A stretch of DNA of 64,000 nt from Brevibacillus reuszeri (lineage in GTDB: Bacteria; Bacillota; Bacilli; Brevibacillales; Brevibacillaceae), in NCBI RefSeq assembly GCF_002897295.1, contig NZ_BEXF01000002.1:248001-312000 (forward strand), in the 5' to 3' direction. Below, one piece after another: positions 1 through 10,500 of this stretch (the stretch's first letter is position 1; every line of letters starts with the position of its first letter). Position numbers and translations under genes: made by a program. A model generated the notes under the pieces. That model was not told the origin of the DNA, ran no database searches, and saw only the letters and a list, made by a program, of their open reading frames with translations.

Positions 1-909
1 TTCCAGTGCTTTGCCTTCGAGATTTGTCGCCGAGATCAAATGGCACAGGTTGAACGGAGGCATCGGCGATTGTACGGTAAGCACGTTGCCGTATTGCTGA
101 CGGAAGCGCTCCATGCGCTCGTCCGTGTTCATCCAGTAGTCGAGCTCCTTCAGTGCTGCATAGCCATTTTTCATGATGTAGTCACGCGTATGGGAGCTGA
201 GGCTCTTGTTCGACAGATTCACGTCAGGCGTAAACAGATAGCCCAGTGTATTGACCTTGTCTACCCCGCCGCTGCCGAAATCGCGCTCCAAAATGCCGCG
301 AACGATATACGCGATATCGAGGAAGCAGCCACTTCCTGTTCCACCGGAAAGACCGCTCAGCAGGAATACCGTCAGCTTTTTATTCGTGCCCTCGCAAAGC
401 ATTTTGATCTTTTTCTCAATCGTTTGGACAACCTGCGTGATTTTTGTAAATAAAAGCAGACGTCCTGCCTGGCGAACCCCGGATGCACCGCTGATTCCGT
501 CTGTGATCGTCAGCTCAGGGGAAAGCCAATCTGTGATGTACGGCTCCAGAATGCTTCGGTTTTGCAATACGCCACCGATCTCCGGATTGGACAACAGTAC
601 AAACTCGGTTACCGGATCGAGTCCGATGCCCTTGTACTTTTTATTGCGATCATGCTCGTTGGTCTCAAACGCGATATATTCGATATTGTCCGGCTTTTCC
701 TTGCGCTTTTTCGAGAGAGCGTCTACCGGCAGCTTGAAGCGTCTGTTCACCTGGTATTTCAAGCGGAGCAAGGCATCAATCCCTGTTCCGCCCAATCCGA
801 TCACGAGCATCGGGTTATCAATTGTATCTACACGAATTTTGTCGCTGACGATTCCGCCGCCAAGCGAAACATCCAATTGTTGAATATGTTCTCTTACTAC
901 TGCTTTCAT
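1..909 (-). CDS. Tubulin/FtsZ-like GTPase family protein (Tubulin_2 type), 3' end outside window
   Basis: The frame is open from an ATG at 909 to the window edge, so about 303 N-terminal codons are present and the C-terminus is missing. Residues 189-194 read GGTGSG, the nucleotide-binding glycine loop shared by tubulin and FtsZ, preceded by LSGLS and followed by a hydrophobic helix. An N-terminal LVIGLGGTG stretch precedes it. The large spacing before the GGTGSG loop fits the tubulin-like Tubulin_2 family rather than division FtsZ. An AGGAG lies 8-9 nt before the start, and the gene follows the vWA gene by 13 nt, so both are probably one transcript. Filament formation is inferred from the family only. 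Confidence 0.8.
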   Translation of the reverse strand, partial: MKAVVREHIQQLDVSLGGGIVSDKIRVDTIDNPMLVIGLGGTGIDALLRLKYQVNRRFKLPVDALSKKRKEKPDNIEYIAFETNEHDRNKKYKGIGLDPVTEFVLLSNPEIGGVLQNRSILEPYITDWLSPELTITDGISGASGVRQAGRLLLFTKITQVVQTIEKKIKMLCEGTNKKLTVFLLSGLSGGTGSGCFLDIAYIVRGILERDFGSGGVDKVNTLGYLFTPDVNLSNKSLSSHTRDYIMKNGYAALKELDYWMNTDERMERFRQQYGNVLTVQSPMPPFNLCHLISATNLEGKALE

Positions 910-922
910 AATGGATCCACTC

Positions 923-2710
923 CTAGACGATGTAGTCTACAAAAACGGACTTGTTTACGTTGGTGAGAGAAATCTTGATGCGGTCGTTTTTCTTGAGTTC
1001 CTTGCCGCGGCTGACATCCAGCACACGCCCTGCCTTTTCAATCCGGCAGCTCGAACGATTCTCGATGATTAGCGTATCGTTTTTCCCCGGGAAAAAGACC
1101 ACTTTCTCCGTTTCTGTAAATTCTGGCGCCAGCTGCAGGAGCTGATGCAGCTTGACCTTGCCTTTAAATGCGTTCAGCTTTTTGTACTGTGGATTTGATT
1201 TTTCGCCTGTATCCTCGTCCACAATCTCGATCGCGATCTGACCGGCGAAGCCTTTGTTGGCTTTGCGCCAGAGCGACAGTGCATACAAGCCTCCCCCAAT
1301 TAATAGAATGAGAAGTGCGGTACCTCCTACTACGGTTGTCCACGGAAATGGTTTCGACTCTGCGGACGGATCGGTCGTAGCTGGCGGCTGTGGCTTGGCT
1401 GTACCTGCACCTTGGGTAGCATCTACGATCAGCGCTGGTGTCTCGCGATAAAAGCTCGTATCCTCCGCTTTTACTTTCAACTCGTATTGATGGTCAGCAG
1501 GGATCGTGAAGCTTCCTTCGAACCCGCTGCCTGTATTGTTCAGCGCAATCTCATTCGTTTGATTGTCGGTCTTGTCATGGACGAGCAAGGTTGCCTTCAT
1601 CTGCTTGTAAATATCGGGGCTTGCTACCTTTTGTCCGTTTGAAACTAGCGCTGCTTTTACAGGAACGACATCTCCTGCCTTAAAGCTTTTGGCAGCTACC
1701 GGCTCCATCTCCAATTGCAAATCGTAGTTAAAGATCATATTGATATCGATCTTTTCCTTTGGCACACCTTTTACTTGCAGCTTCCAATCGCCTTGCTGCG
1801 GCTTAACCAGCTTGAGCATGGTGTAGGCATTTGATCGTGAAAGACGTATTTCATTAGAGGGCAATTTCACTTCCTGACCGCTTGGATCGAATAGCTTCAC
1901 GTCTACCGCTTTTTGCGACATGATTGAGATGTTTGCCTCCAGGACGCTCGCGTTCGGTATCGAAATCGCCACTTCCTGCGTCTGACCATTGGAGACAAAG
2001 CTTTTCACTGGAACAACCTTTAGCTTGAGATGATTGGCAAAAATTTCACTCAATATTTGTGGGAGCTTATCCGCGGTGCTTGTTTCAAAAAATTTACCGT
2101 TCGTGTCTGCCGCAATTTGCTGGAGTGTCGTACGGTTTAGCTGTCCGTCTGCATTCAGTCCAATCGTATAGATCGGGTATCCTTTTGACCCCGCGACCTT
2201 GACCGCTTCCGCCAGATCACGATCTGAATCGGCCTGTGTGCGACTAGACGCCTTGTTCAAAAAATTGTTTCCGTCAGCGAGGAGTACGATGATCGGCGCA
2301 TTTGCCGGGTCACGCCCTGCATCCAGAATCTTCACTGCTTCTTTTACCCCTACCGAAATATCGGTGTACGCGCCTTTTTGCAAGCTATCAATAAATGCTT
2401 TGATATCATTCTTGTCCTGCTCGGAATTGACCTGGATCAACGCCTTTTCTCGCTCGATCTTGTCGGTATAGGAGATGACGCCAATCTTGTTTGCCTGAAT
2501 CGAGGTCATATCTACAAACATTTTCATCGCTTCGTTGCTGACTTTGTTTTTATCACTCTGGGTCATGGAATTGCTGACATCCACCACCAGTACGGCATCC
2601 ATATTGCTTCCGCTGGTTTGCGCAAAACCAAGTTGGGTGCCTGAGATGACAAAAACCATCAGCAGTGCAAGACACACTACGTATCGACACAGCACTTGGA
2701 ATCGTAACAT
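923..2710 (-). CDS. Membrane-anchored vWA-domain protein
   Basis: 595 residues. A signal peptide or TM helix lies at about 8-30. A von Willebrand A domain follows (about 37-225) with a complete-looking MIDAS start, DVSNS at 44-48. Beta-rich extracellular segments run to about 440, a Pro/Thr linker precedes a TM helix at 458-482, and a cytoplasmic beta-rich C-terminal domain of about 110 residues resembles an FHA-like fold in pattern only. The layout suggests ligand sensing or adhesion outside and protein contact inside. It is co-directional with the downstream tubulin-like gene and divergent from the operon at 2895. vWA-tubulin pairs are known as neighbours in Gram-positive genomes; the joint function is inferred. 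Confidence 0.85.
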   Translation of the reverse strand: MLRFQVLCRYVVCLALLMVFVISGTQLGFAQTSGSNMDAVLVVDVSNSMTQSDKNKVSNEAMKMFVDMTSIQANKIGVISYTDKIEREKALIQVNSEQDKNDIKAFIDSLQKGAYTDISVGVKEAVKILDAGRDPANAPIIVLLADGNNFLNKASSRTQADSDRDLAEAVKVAGSKGYPIYTIGLNADGQLNRTTLQQIAADTNGKFFETSTADKLPQILSEIFANHLKLKVVPVKSFVSNGQTQEVAISIPNASVLEANISIMSQKAVDVKLFDPSGQEVKLPSNEIRLSRSNAYTMLKLVKPQQGDWKLQVKGVPKEKIDINMIFNYDLQLEMEPVAAKSFKAGDVVPVKAALVSNGQKVASPDIYKQMKATLLVHDKTDNQTNEIALNNTGSGFEGSFTIPADHQYELKVKAEDTSFYRETPALIVDATQGAGTAKPQPPATTDPSAESKPFPWTTVVGGTALLILLIGGGLYALSLWRKANKGFAGQIAIEIVDEDTGEKSNPQYKKLNAFKGKVKLHQLLQLAPEFTETEKVVFFPGKNDTLIIENRSSCRIEKAGRVLDVSRGKELKKNDRIKISLTNVNKSVFVDYIV

Positions 2711-2894
2711 TCTACTAAAACCCCTTACTCACAGTATTTGAGATATTGCAAAGAAAGTAAGACTATGCCACTATTACCACTAGATTCAAGGGTCATAATA
2801 GCGAAAAATGAGTGAAATAATTGCCCCTACACCTAATACGATACCACATGATTCTTTGTTACAGGTTTCGACACTTTCAATTGGGAGAAATTTT

Positions 2895-3044
2895 ATGTTA
2901 ACTTACTTTCTTCTTTTTGCTGCTTTCGTACTAGTAGCCATCCGCTTCTTTAAGCTGCTTCGACTAAAAAGGCGCAATCTCTCCAACGCCGAAATCGACC
3001 AGCATCTTCATGTCCTTTTGAATGAAAAGAGGGATCGGCCATGA
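2895..3044 (+). CDS. Small single-pass membrane protein (49 aa)
   Basis: I chose the ATG at 2895 because GGGAGA lies 8 nt before it; the longer in-frame start at 2808 has no ribosome site. The product is one hydrophobic helix (about residues 2-18) followed by a basic KLLRLKRRN stretch and a short polar tail, as in a membrane-anchored adaptor with its C-terminus in the cytoplasm. The stop overlaps the next start (ATGA at 3041), so it is translationally coupled to the zinc-ribbon gene. Its function is unknown. Confidence 0.6.
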   Translation: MLTYFLLFAAFVLVAIRFFKLLRLKRRNLSNAEIDQHLHVLLNEKRDRP

Positions 3045-3976
3045 GAAAAAGAATCGGTGTCCAATTTCGCAAAACCCGTAAGACTGCCCATACGTTTGAA
3101 CGCATACAAGGCTGCAAGCGATGCCATACCTACCATGTTTTATGGGATACACACTGCGAGAATTGCGGCAGAGAATATACTCCAATCCGACAGCTTTCGA
3201 CAACAGTGACACTTCGCTATGTGCAGACTCGTTTTCTTTTGCTGGGATTGTTCATCTGTCTTGCCATCCTCTCTGCTGATACGGTCTTGCAGCTTGCTCT
3301 CGCATTCGGAATTGGCATTCTCCTGTTTGCTCTGTTTTTCGTCATCCAAAAAAGGCTTGGCTCCTATGAAAAGGACGCGCAGTTTGTACGCTTTCTTACA
3401 TCAGAAAAAGAGACGATCAAACAGTCGCTGGTCCATCATCTCGAAGAAATCGGTGCTGATGTAAAGGCGGAACGGATCAAGGATGCTTATGAGAAAACAA
3501 GAGAGATCGGGCATTTTATCGAATCGGACACGATCAAAATTCGCAAAATCATGTTTTTGAACCACTATGTGCTGCGCAAGGACATGGAGCTGGAGCTGGA
3601 TACGCTGATCCCGAAGACGTATGACAAGGATTTTATGGAGTATTTACGCGAAGTGATCAAGGTGCAGCCTTGGCTCGTCAAAAAAGCAGTGCTTGATTAT
3701 GTGAAGCGCTACAAAGCCCAGATTTTGCTTTTGGAAAACGGTGAGCAGCTTATTGGACAGGTTGCCGGTGCTGCCCTGCGGATGAAAACGTATATCGAGC
3801 AGTATCAGGATCTGATCATCGAGTTTATCGATTATTTGCCGCGTGAGCGACTGCTGCGTCTGGCAAAAATGGCAAGTACGAACCGTCACGAGGGCTGGGA
3901 TCGACTCTATGAAGCTGTGAAAAACCGAGTGGATACCCACTACGCCTTTGATCCTGACTTTAAAGGAGTACTGTGA
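3041..3976 (+). CDS. Zinc-ribbon membrane protein of unknown function
   Basis: 311 residues. A treble-clef/zinc-ribbon pattern stands at the N-terminus, with C25-x2-C28 and C39-x2-C42. Two hydrophobic segments follow (about 64-82 and 86-104), then a charged, helix-rich domain of about 200 residues that should face the cytoplasm. I do not recognise the C-terminal domain. The start overlaps the preceding small gene by 4 nt and the stop abuts the next gene, so three proteins are made from one message. Together with the divergent vWA and tubulin-like genes it suggests a membrane-linked assembly; that is inference. Confidence 0.75.
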   Translation: MRKRIGVQFRKTRKTAHTFERIQGCKRCHTYHVLWDTHCENCGREYTPIRQLSTTVTLRYVQTRFLLLGLFICLAILSADTVLQLALAFGIGILLFALFFVIQKRLGSYEKDAQFVRFLTSEKETIKQSLVHHLEEIGADVKAERIKDAYEKTREIGHFIESDTIKIRKIMFLNHYVLRKDMELELDTLIPKTYDKDFMEYLREVIKVQPWLVKKAVLDYVKRYKAQILLLENGEQLIGQVAGAALRMKTYIEQYQDLIIEFIDYLPRERLLRLAKMASTNRHEGWDRLYEAVKNRVDTHYAFDPDFKGVL

Positions 3977-3990
3977 AGGAGCCGCCTCTG

Positions 3991-5742
3991 ATGATTATCT
4001 CTTCCTATAAAAAATCGCTTTGGGTCCGAAATACTTTGCTCGTGCTTTGCTCAATTGCTGTCGTCGCGGTTTTGGTAAAGGTAGGCCTCGGCTATAAAAA
4101 AGTCAACCTGTATAAACAGGCGCAAGCATACTATTCCTCTCATGACCTGATCAAAGCAGAGGAGCTGTTTGCCAAGGCGGATGAAATTACAGTGCTTTCA
4201 TATGGCGACGAGCAGTGGAATTCGTTGATGCATGGTCTAACGGCCACACGTCAGGAGCTTGAATCGATTCAACTTCAAGCGCGATCAGCGATTTCGGAAA
4301 ATCAGGACGCACAAGTGCTAGAAACGTATGAGCTCTATCAGAACATGCGAAAGAGTAACAAGCAGCCAGGAGAACAGACTGCATTTTTTGAGCAGCTGTC
4401 GAGTCACCTCGGTATAGAAAAAGAATGGGCCGATTACTATCACCGCGCTCTTCAAGCAGCCAAAGATCAGTCCAAAGCAAATTTGGCACAACATTCGTAC
4501 GAGAACGAGACGTTCATTCGTACGCTCGTCACCATCCCGGATGAATATTTTGGCGGCGCGAAGCAAAAGCAAAGCGAGCTTGCTGACCTGTTCCAGGAAT
4601 ATGAAAAAACCAAGCTGCGTACGTTGACAGCTTCTGCCCCTTTTGATGAGGTAGTCGCACGTACAGCCAAAAGCTTGCGCATGTACCGGGAAATCGGGGT
4701 CAAGGCAGATTGGCTGCTAACAGGGCTGGAACGATTTGCACAGAGCGAGATCAATCTATCTATTCGCCAAAAAGATCTGAGTGCCTTTATTTCCCAGTCG
4801 ATTGCATATCGAAAGATCGAGGACGTGCTACCGCGGGATTCCTCAGTACTTGCCGCGATTACTCGCCATTTGGAAAGCCGAGTCAAGCAAGCTGAGCAGT
4901 ACATCCAATCGCGCCAATTTTCCAAGGCTATTGAGCTCTATCAGGAACTGAACGCGCTCATGGATACTGGGGCACTGATTGCGACTGCTGAGGAAAGCTG
5001 GCTGGCCCATGATCCAACACGTCTGCTCCATGAAAAATACCCAGATAAGAAATTCCGCTCCGTCCTCTCTGGAGCTGCTCGTTGGGGTGCCCAGGTGTAC
5101 GCTTTTGGACTGGAGGAATCTGAGCAACGACTTTATTTTGCAGCCAAAAAAGAAGATGACTCTCTCGCTTACTTGGAAGTGGGCTTAGAAAATGTGGATA
5201 TGAAGTCGGCAAAAGTTAGCATTTCGGATAAGCTTGGAGAAAAAGATGCTCCCCTCATCATGATCGAAGCTGACGGCAAAGAACGTCCTTTTTCTTACAT
5301 AGGCTTGCTTCCAGCTCTCTCAGAAAATGTGATTCATAAACGTTTTTCGATTGAGGCGGATGAGTTTTCGATCGTAGACTCTACGCACATCCTCATCAAA
5401 AACGCCGTGGGTAAAGGCGGGCAGGAATTCGCCTCATTCATACTCGATGAGACAGGATTGGTATACGACCAAAAGATAGCCGATATAGAGGAAGCCACTA
5501 CTCCAGAGGAATCTGGGGAGAATGAATATCCCCCGGACCTACCTCCTGTTAGTCAAACCGAGCAGAATGGGCAAAAGCCGCATCAAGTCTCGGTTTACGC
5601 AGGTCCTGGAGAAGAATACGAAAAAATTGGCCAAATCTCATCAGATAGCTCCATTCAAGTAGTGACTGATCTAAATGGCTGGTACCAAATCCAGGTGAAT
5701 GGCAAAGAAGGCTGGATTCGTGCACCGCAGCCAGCTCCGTAA
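3991..5742 (+). CDS. Membrane-anchored TPR-like protein with C-terminal SH3 domain
   Basis: About 583 residues from the ATG at 3991, which has AAGGAG 9 nt upstream. A GTG at 3973 is in frame and overlaps the previous stop, but its AAAGGAG is only 4 nt away. A TM helix lies near residues 12-32 with a short basic N-terminus, so most of the protein should be extracellular. A helical, TPR-like region (KQAQAYYSSHDLIKAEELF; later QFSKAIELYQEL) leads to a bacterial SH3-type module at about 530-578 (YAGPGEEYEKIG, NGWYQI, GKEGWI), which usually contacts cell wall. It is the last gene of the operon and ends before a terminator. Confidence 0.75.
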   Translation: MIISSYKKSLWVRNTLLVLCSIAVVAVLVKVGLGYKKVNLYKQAQAYYSSHDLIKAEELFAKADEITVLSYGDEQWNSLMHGLTATRQELESIQLQARSAISENQDAQVLETYELYQNMRKSNKQPGEQTAFFEQLSSHLGIEKEWADYYHRALQAAKDQSKANLAQHSYENETFIRTLVTIPDEYFGGAKQKQSELADLFQEYEKTKLRTLTASAPFDEVVARTAKSLRMYREIGVKADWLLTGLERFAQSEINLSIRQKDLSAFISQSIAYRKIEDVLPRDSSVLAAITRHLESRVKQAEQYIQSRQFSKAIELYQELNALMDTGALIATAEESWLAHDPTRLLHEKYPDKKFRSVLSGAARWGAQVYAFGLEESEQRLYFAAKKEDDSLAYLEVGLENVDMKSAKVSISDKLGEKDAPLIMIEADGKERPFSYIGLLPALSENVIHKRFSIEADEFSIVDSTHILIKNAVGKGGQEFASFILDETGLVYDQKIADIEEATTPEESGENEYPPDLPPVSQTEQNGQKPHQVSVYAGPGEEYEKIGQISSDSSIQVVTDLNGWYQIQVNGKEGWIRAPQPAP

Positions 5743-5746
5743 AAGT

Positions 5747-5795
5747 AAAGCTCCTTGTGACGAGGTTGTACTCACTCGCTGCGGGAGCTTTTTCC
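5747..5795 (+). terminator. Rho-independent terminator after the SH3-protein operon
   Basis: An 8-bp stem, AAAGCTCC (5747-5754) with GGAGCTTT (5784-5791), runs straight into a T-rich tract. The loop is long (29 nt), so folding is less certain than for the other terminators here. Confidence 0.55.
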
Positions 5796-5882
5796 CTTTT
5801 TCTCAACTACCCACTCGAAATCACTTACAAAAATGGGCCATATTGGTATAATCGATGGATATCTGAACTAAGGAGGTTAGCC

Positions 5883-6524
5883 ATGAAAAGATTTATCAGC
5901 TTTTTTGTACTCATGCTCACTCTTTTCTTTTTACCTTTTCAAACGATTGATGCTCATCCTGGTAGAACAGACGCAAACGGCGGTCACACCTGTCGTACCA
6001 ATTGTGAAAAATGGGGCTTACAGTATGGACAATATCACTATCATAATGGTGGTGGAGGGTCTTCTACGAGCACTCGTACGACATCCTCTCCCCCTAAGAC
6101 TACGGCTCCAAAAGCGAAGCCACAAGCTGCTCCTGTTGTCCAAAAGAAAGTCATTATCGCTGTAGATAATGCAAATGTACTCGCGTCCCCTTTAATTGAT
6201 TCCTCAGTCGCTGCAACCTTGTGGTACGGCTTTGAAATCAAGGACTCAGGAAACCATCCAGATTATGCATCGATTGATCAAGGCTTTGTGTCGAAAAGTT
6301 TACTTGCTACCTATACTCCCATTACTCCCAAGACTGTAAAAATTCAAGCTGAGAAGGGGTACTTCTTCTCCACAGCTTCCTCTGAAAGCACGGGTAGGGG
6401 CTTCGCTGCCAAAGATACCCTGGTTCAAGTCGTTGGAGAGAGTGGCGACTGGTACTTTGGTTCAACGAAAGATGCGAACGGAAAAATACTCGTTGGCTTC
6501 GTTTCCAAGTCAGTAGCCTATTAA
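5883..6524 (+). CDS. Secreted YHYH-domain protein with SH3-like repeats
   Basis: 213 residues from the ATG at 5883, which has AGGAGG just upstream; the open frame reaches back to 5757 without a ribosome site. A signal peptide ends near DAHPG. The mature protein begins with the HPGRTDANGGHTCR...QYHYHNGG pattern typical of YHYH proteins, where the His and Cys residues may bind metal. A Pro/Thr/Lys-rich linker follows, then two SH3-like segments (VDNANVLASPL; IQAEKGYFFS) that may bind cell wall. It is monocistronic, between two terminators. The ligand is unknown. Confidence 0.75.
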   Translation: MKRFISFFVLMLTLFFLPFQTIDAHPGRTDANGGHTCRTNCEKWGLQYGQYHYHNGGGGSSTSTRTTSSPPKTTAPKAKPQAAPVVQKKVIIAVDNANVLASPLIDSSVAATLWYGFEIKDSGNHPDYASIDQGFVSKSLLATYTPITPKTVKIQAEKGYFFSTASSESTGRGFAAKDTLVQVVGESGDWYFGSTKDANGKILVGFVSKSVAY

Positions 6525-6550
6525 TCTGTATTTTGTTTATATATCAATCA

Positions 6551-6587
6551 AGACTACATGCGGTATTCACCGTAGGTAGTCTTTTTT
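6551..6587 (+). terminator. Rho-independent terminator after YHYH gene
   Basis: AGACTAC (6551-6557) pairs with GTAGTCT (6576-6582), with an inner CGGT/ACCG pair (6561-6564/6569-6572) and a run of T from 6582. Confidence 0.8.
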
Positions 6588-6672
6588 CATTTAACATACC
6601 TGACTTTCCCCCTTCCCTTCTCCTTTGCTTCTTATCAAAACTCCCGTGTTTTCTTCATTGGTATTGTCGAAA

Positions 6673-6693
6673 TTGTTCAGAAGTTGTTCAGAA
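6673..6693. promoter_or_regulatory. Direct repeat upstream of the sortase-adhesin operon
   Basis: TTGTTCAGAA occurs twice, at 6673-6682 and 6684-6693. The repeats start 11 bp apart, which puts them on the same face of the helix, as in OmpR-family operators. The remaining non-coding sequence from 6588 to 6880 shows no convincing gene. Regulation through this site is inferred from geometry alone. Confidence 0.35.
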
Positions 6694-6880
6694 CGATTTC
6701 GTAAACTGGTGGTCGGCATCTCTCATTCTTCATTAGGACGAGTATCCGTAGGGGCGTTGATACTTACACAAACAACTGTGGCATAGAGACATGCCGTGAT
6801 ATTTTCACTCACTCAAAATCTAGGGGAGATAAGAGAGGAGATGTGATTAAAAACAAAGCTAGCAGAGGGGGGATAGTAGA

Positions 6881-7492
6881 ATGCGAATTGCATGGAGCAT
6901 CGGATTTATACTGATCGGCATACTCCTGCTCTCCTATCCTCAAATCGAAAAGAGAGCTTCAGACGCTAAGCAGCAGCAACTGATTGAAGCTTTCGAACAG
7001 TTAGGAACCATTAGCGAGCAGGTGGAAGCTATACCGACAACCGATGTAGCTCCAATCCCGCCGGCTCCCGAGCAGCTCGCTTTATTAGACGGAGCACGAG
7101 GCGTCATCCGGATTCCAAAAATCGATTTGCAAATGATGATTTTTGAAGGCTCTGGTGAGGCTGCGCTCAGCAAGGGTGTAGGCATGATTGAGAAAGAAAA
7201 ACAATTTGGCAAGAGCAACGTAGGGTTGGCAGGACATCGGGCTATTGCGTATGGCAAACAATTTAATCGGCTGGATGAGCTCGCTCCTAGCGATGAAATC
7301 GAGATAAGGACAAAGACAGACAGTTATACATTCGTAATCATCAAAACGTTTGTTGTTGACCGTACACAAGTAGAAGTTCTTGAAGATCAGAATGAACCAA
7401 TGCTCACCCTAGTTACATGTACACCTATCGGTAAAAAGGACCCGATAGATCGGTTAATTGTGCAGGCGAAATTAAAAGATCACACTAAATGA
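6881..7492 (+). CDS. Sortase (class D-like)
   Basis: 203 residues with an N-terminal TM helix (about 4-19). The sortase core begins near GVIRIPKIDL. The catalytic triad is visible: H119 in GLAGHR, C180 in TLVTCTP, R191 in IDRLIV. A GAGGGGGG site precedes the ATG. Sortases of this size with an uncleaved N-terminal anchor cleave LPxTG-type signals and attach proteins to peptidoglycan or to each other. The giant LPKTG protein starts 51 nt downstream and is the obvious substrate. Class D rather than A is my estimate from length and the region around the cysteine. Confidence 0.88.
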   Translation: MRIAWSIGFILIGILLLSYPQIEKRASDAKQQQLIEAFEQLGTISEQVEAIPTTDVAPIPPAPEQLALLDGARGVIRIPKIDLQMMIFEGSGEAALSKGVGMIEKEKQFGKSNVGLAGHRAIAYGKQFNRLDELAPSDEIEIRTKTDSYTFVIIKTFVVDRTQVEVLEDQNEPMLTLVTCTPIGKKDPIDRLIVQAKLKDHTK

Positions 7493-7543
7493 TGACACTG
7501 TATTTGGAAATGAATAAGCTTTTATTAATTTTAGGAGGAGCAT

Positions 7544-10500
7544 ATGCAAAGAAAGACATGGACAGTTATGTTTGCTATCATGCTCATCGTCCATAGCTTT
7601 TTCAACTGGGTAGCACCTACGTACGCTGAAACGAGTGGATCAGTCGTGACCTCGGGTGTTGGCGATGAAGCTGGGCAAATAGGGCAAGTTAAAAATGATT
7701 CAGCCGTAGAGGAAGGAGAGAGTGTCGACCAAACCGACAGTAGTAGTGAAAATCAGCCTGATGGTGAAAACCCAACTGATGGTGAAAACCCAACCAGCGG
7801 TGAAAACCCAACTGGCGGTGAAAACCCAACTGGCGGTGAAAACCCAACTGGCGGTGAAAACCCAACCAGCGGTGAAAACCCAACTGGTGGTGAAAACCCA
7901 ACTGGCGGTGAAAACCCAACCAGCGGTGAAAACCCAACTGGCGGTGAAAACCCAACTGGCGGTGAAAACCCAACCAGCGGTGAAAACCCAACCAGCGGTG
8001 AAAACCCAACAGGTGGTGAAAACCCAAATAGCGATCCAAGCACCACCATTCCCATCGACATTCCAGAAGAGATCATCACTGCACCTCCTCCACCTCCTGA
8101 GCCAACTATCATCACAAAAAATCTCCTTACTGGCGTAATTGTTGAGGGTAAAGATGGAAAAGACATTTCTACCGATGATATCCGCGTAGATGTGGAATCT
8201 CCTGTCATGATTACTTATTACTGGGAACTGGAAGATGGTCACGACTATAGCCCTGGTTCAACTTTTTCCTTCCAATTGCCAACAAATTTTAAAGCAGATG
8301 TGATTGAGCCTGAAGACTTATTATTTGGCGGCGATGTAATAGGAACTTACGAAGTCGATGGCAAAGGAAAAGTCACCTTTACATTTAACGAAGTGATTGA
8401 AGGTGGAACGGGAATCCATGAAGGTTACTTCCGTATAAAAAGAGAATTTAGCGAAGATGTCAAGAATGGAAGCACTAAGCAAAAGATTGTATTTGAAGAT
8501 CTAAAAAAAACTATCCCGGTCCATTTCAGTAGTGCAAACGATAGTGACATAACAAAGACTGGGAAAGCAAACAAAGATATCAATCCAAGCCAAATAGACT
8601 GGACAGTCGATTTAAACCTTGGGGAAAAACAGATCAATAATGCGATTTTCAAAGATGAACTTCCAAACGATTTAGAAATTGATAACAATTCTATTAAAGT
8701 AATTCCCCTAGAAGTCCCAATAAAAGGAGAGCCGGTTGAAATTGAACAAGATGAAGTAAGTAAAGCTCTCAATCCTAAGATAGAGGATAACGTCCTTATT
8801 ATTGAGTTTGGTAACATTAATGGTGCTTACAGGGTTATGTACAAAACCACCATCACTGATACTCCTGATAATATTGAAAGGACCCACTTTACAAATAAAG
8901 CAACGATCTCAGGGACGTACCTCCAACAGTCTTGGACTAAATCCGGTACATTCGATGTACCTGTAAAATTTAGTAAGCCATTAGCCAAAAAGTCCGTTTA
9001 CCATCCTTTCACCCAAACGATTGATTGGGAAATTCAGTACAACTACAATGAGCAAAAGTTAGCTACTAAAAATGAAGCCTGGCTAGTGGATACCTTTGAT
9101 CCATCTCTAGTACTGTTGGAAGACACATTGAAGGTCTACCCTGTAGAGATCAATCCTGATAATGGCGAAGGAAATGTAATTGGGGAAGCTCTTGACGATA
9201 ATGTCTATACTTTAACGAAAAATCCTAACCCACCGGATGTTGGCTTCAAGCTTGAGTTTAATAATGGAATTGATTCGGCATACAAAATTGTCTATCAAAC
9301 AAAATTCAATGATCGAGTCTACGAAGACCGTGAAATCACAAATAAGGTAGAGATGTATAATCAAAAGCCTGTAACGGAAAGACTAGATATTTGGCAAATG
9401 ATCTTCTCGAAGCAATACGATAAGATCGACTATGCGAACAAAAAGATTCAGTGGACGCTTTCTATTAACGCGGATACAGAGTCTCTGACAGGTTTAATGA
9501 AAAACGTTTCGATCAAAGATCGCTTTGAAATAAACCAACAAGGTGAATCGCTAGGGTTAACTCTCGATAAGCTGAGTATATTTGATCCGGTTACGAAGCA
9601 ATATTTAGAACAAGGTGAAGACAAAGATTACACACTAACACCTGATGCTGACAACAAAGGATTTACCATTCATTTCCACAAGGAAATTAATGCTAAGCAT
9701 ACGATCACGTATACGACAAACTTCGATTCTACCATGCCAAAGCTTCCACAAAAGTATGAGAACAACGCTGAGCTCACGTGGATCGAAACAAAAGATTCAA
9801 CCAGTCATTCCATCAAGAAATCCGCTGAAGTGATTCCAGACCGGTACACTAAGAAAAACGGTGAAAAAACCGGTAAGTATGATACAGACAAAAAAGCAAT
9901 TGCCTGGCAAGTTGATGTCAACTACAACCTCCATAAAATCAGTAACGCAGTCATTGAAGATGAATTCGAACCAGGACAAGCTTTGGTTCCCGGATCGCTT
10001 GTAGTGTATGAATTGGAACTGAATGGTAATGACAACGGAGTGGATCCTATCACCGATAAAGAAGTAAAGCCAGTTGAGGTAACTCTTACTGAGAACGGTT
10101 TTACTTTGGCGCTTGGAGAGATTGAATCTGCCTATCGTATTGTGTATCAAACAAGCTTGGAAGACGTATCAATTGAAGACAAGTACTGGAACCACGCAAC
10201 GCTGTATGATAAAGAAAAAGGGAAAGATAATCCTCTGTATGATGAAACAATTACAGTCCCAATTCCACGTGGTGACGAGTACATTGTTAAAACAGGTACA
10301 CAAGGGACAACAAGAGAAGATGAAGAGTTTGCATTTTGGACTGTAGAGATTAATCCAAGCCAGTCCTACATCTCAGCAGGTGCTTCCCTTACGGATACAC
10401 TATCATCAAATCAAATTCTTTTACCAGGGTCATTCGAGCTCTACTCAGCAAAGGTCAGCAATTCTGAGAAAGATCGAGGTAGACTGTATTACGAGTCATC

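Noticed and set aside
6846..6950. Short GTG frame overlapping the sortase start
   Set aside because: Has an AGGAG but ends inside the sortase gene with no protein-like features.
7689..8242. Long open frames on both strands through the GENPT repeat (for example 7700-8242 minus)
   Set aside because: The 18-bp repeat keeps every frame free of stops; the forward adhesin frame has signal, domains and ribosome site.
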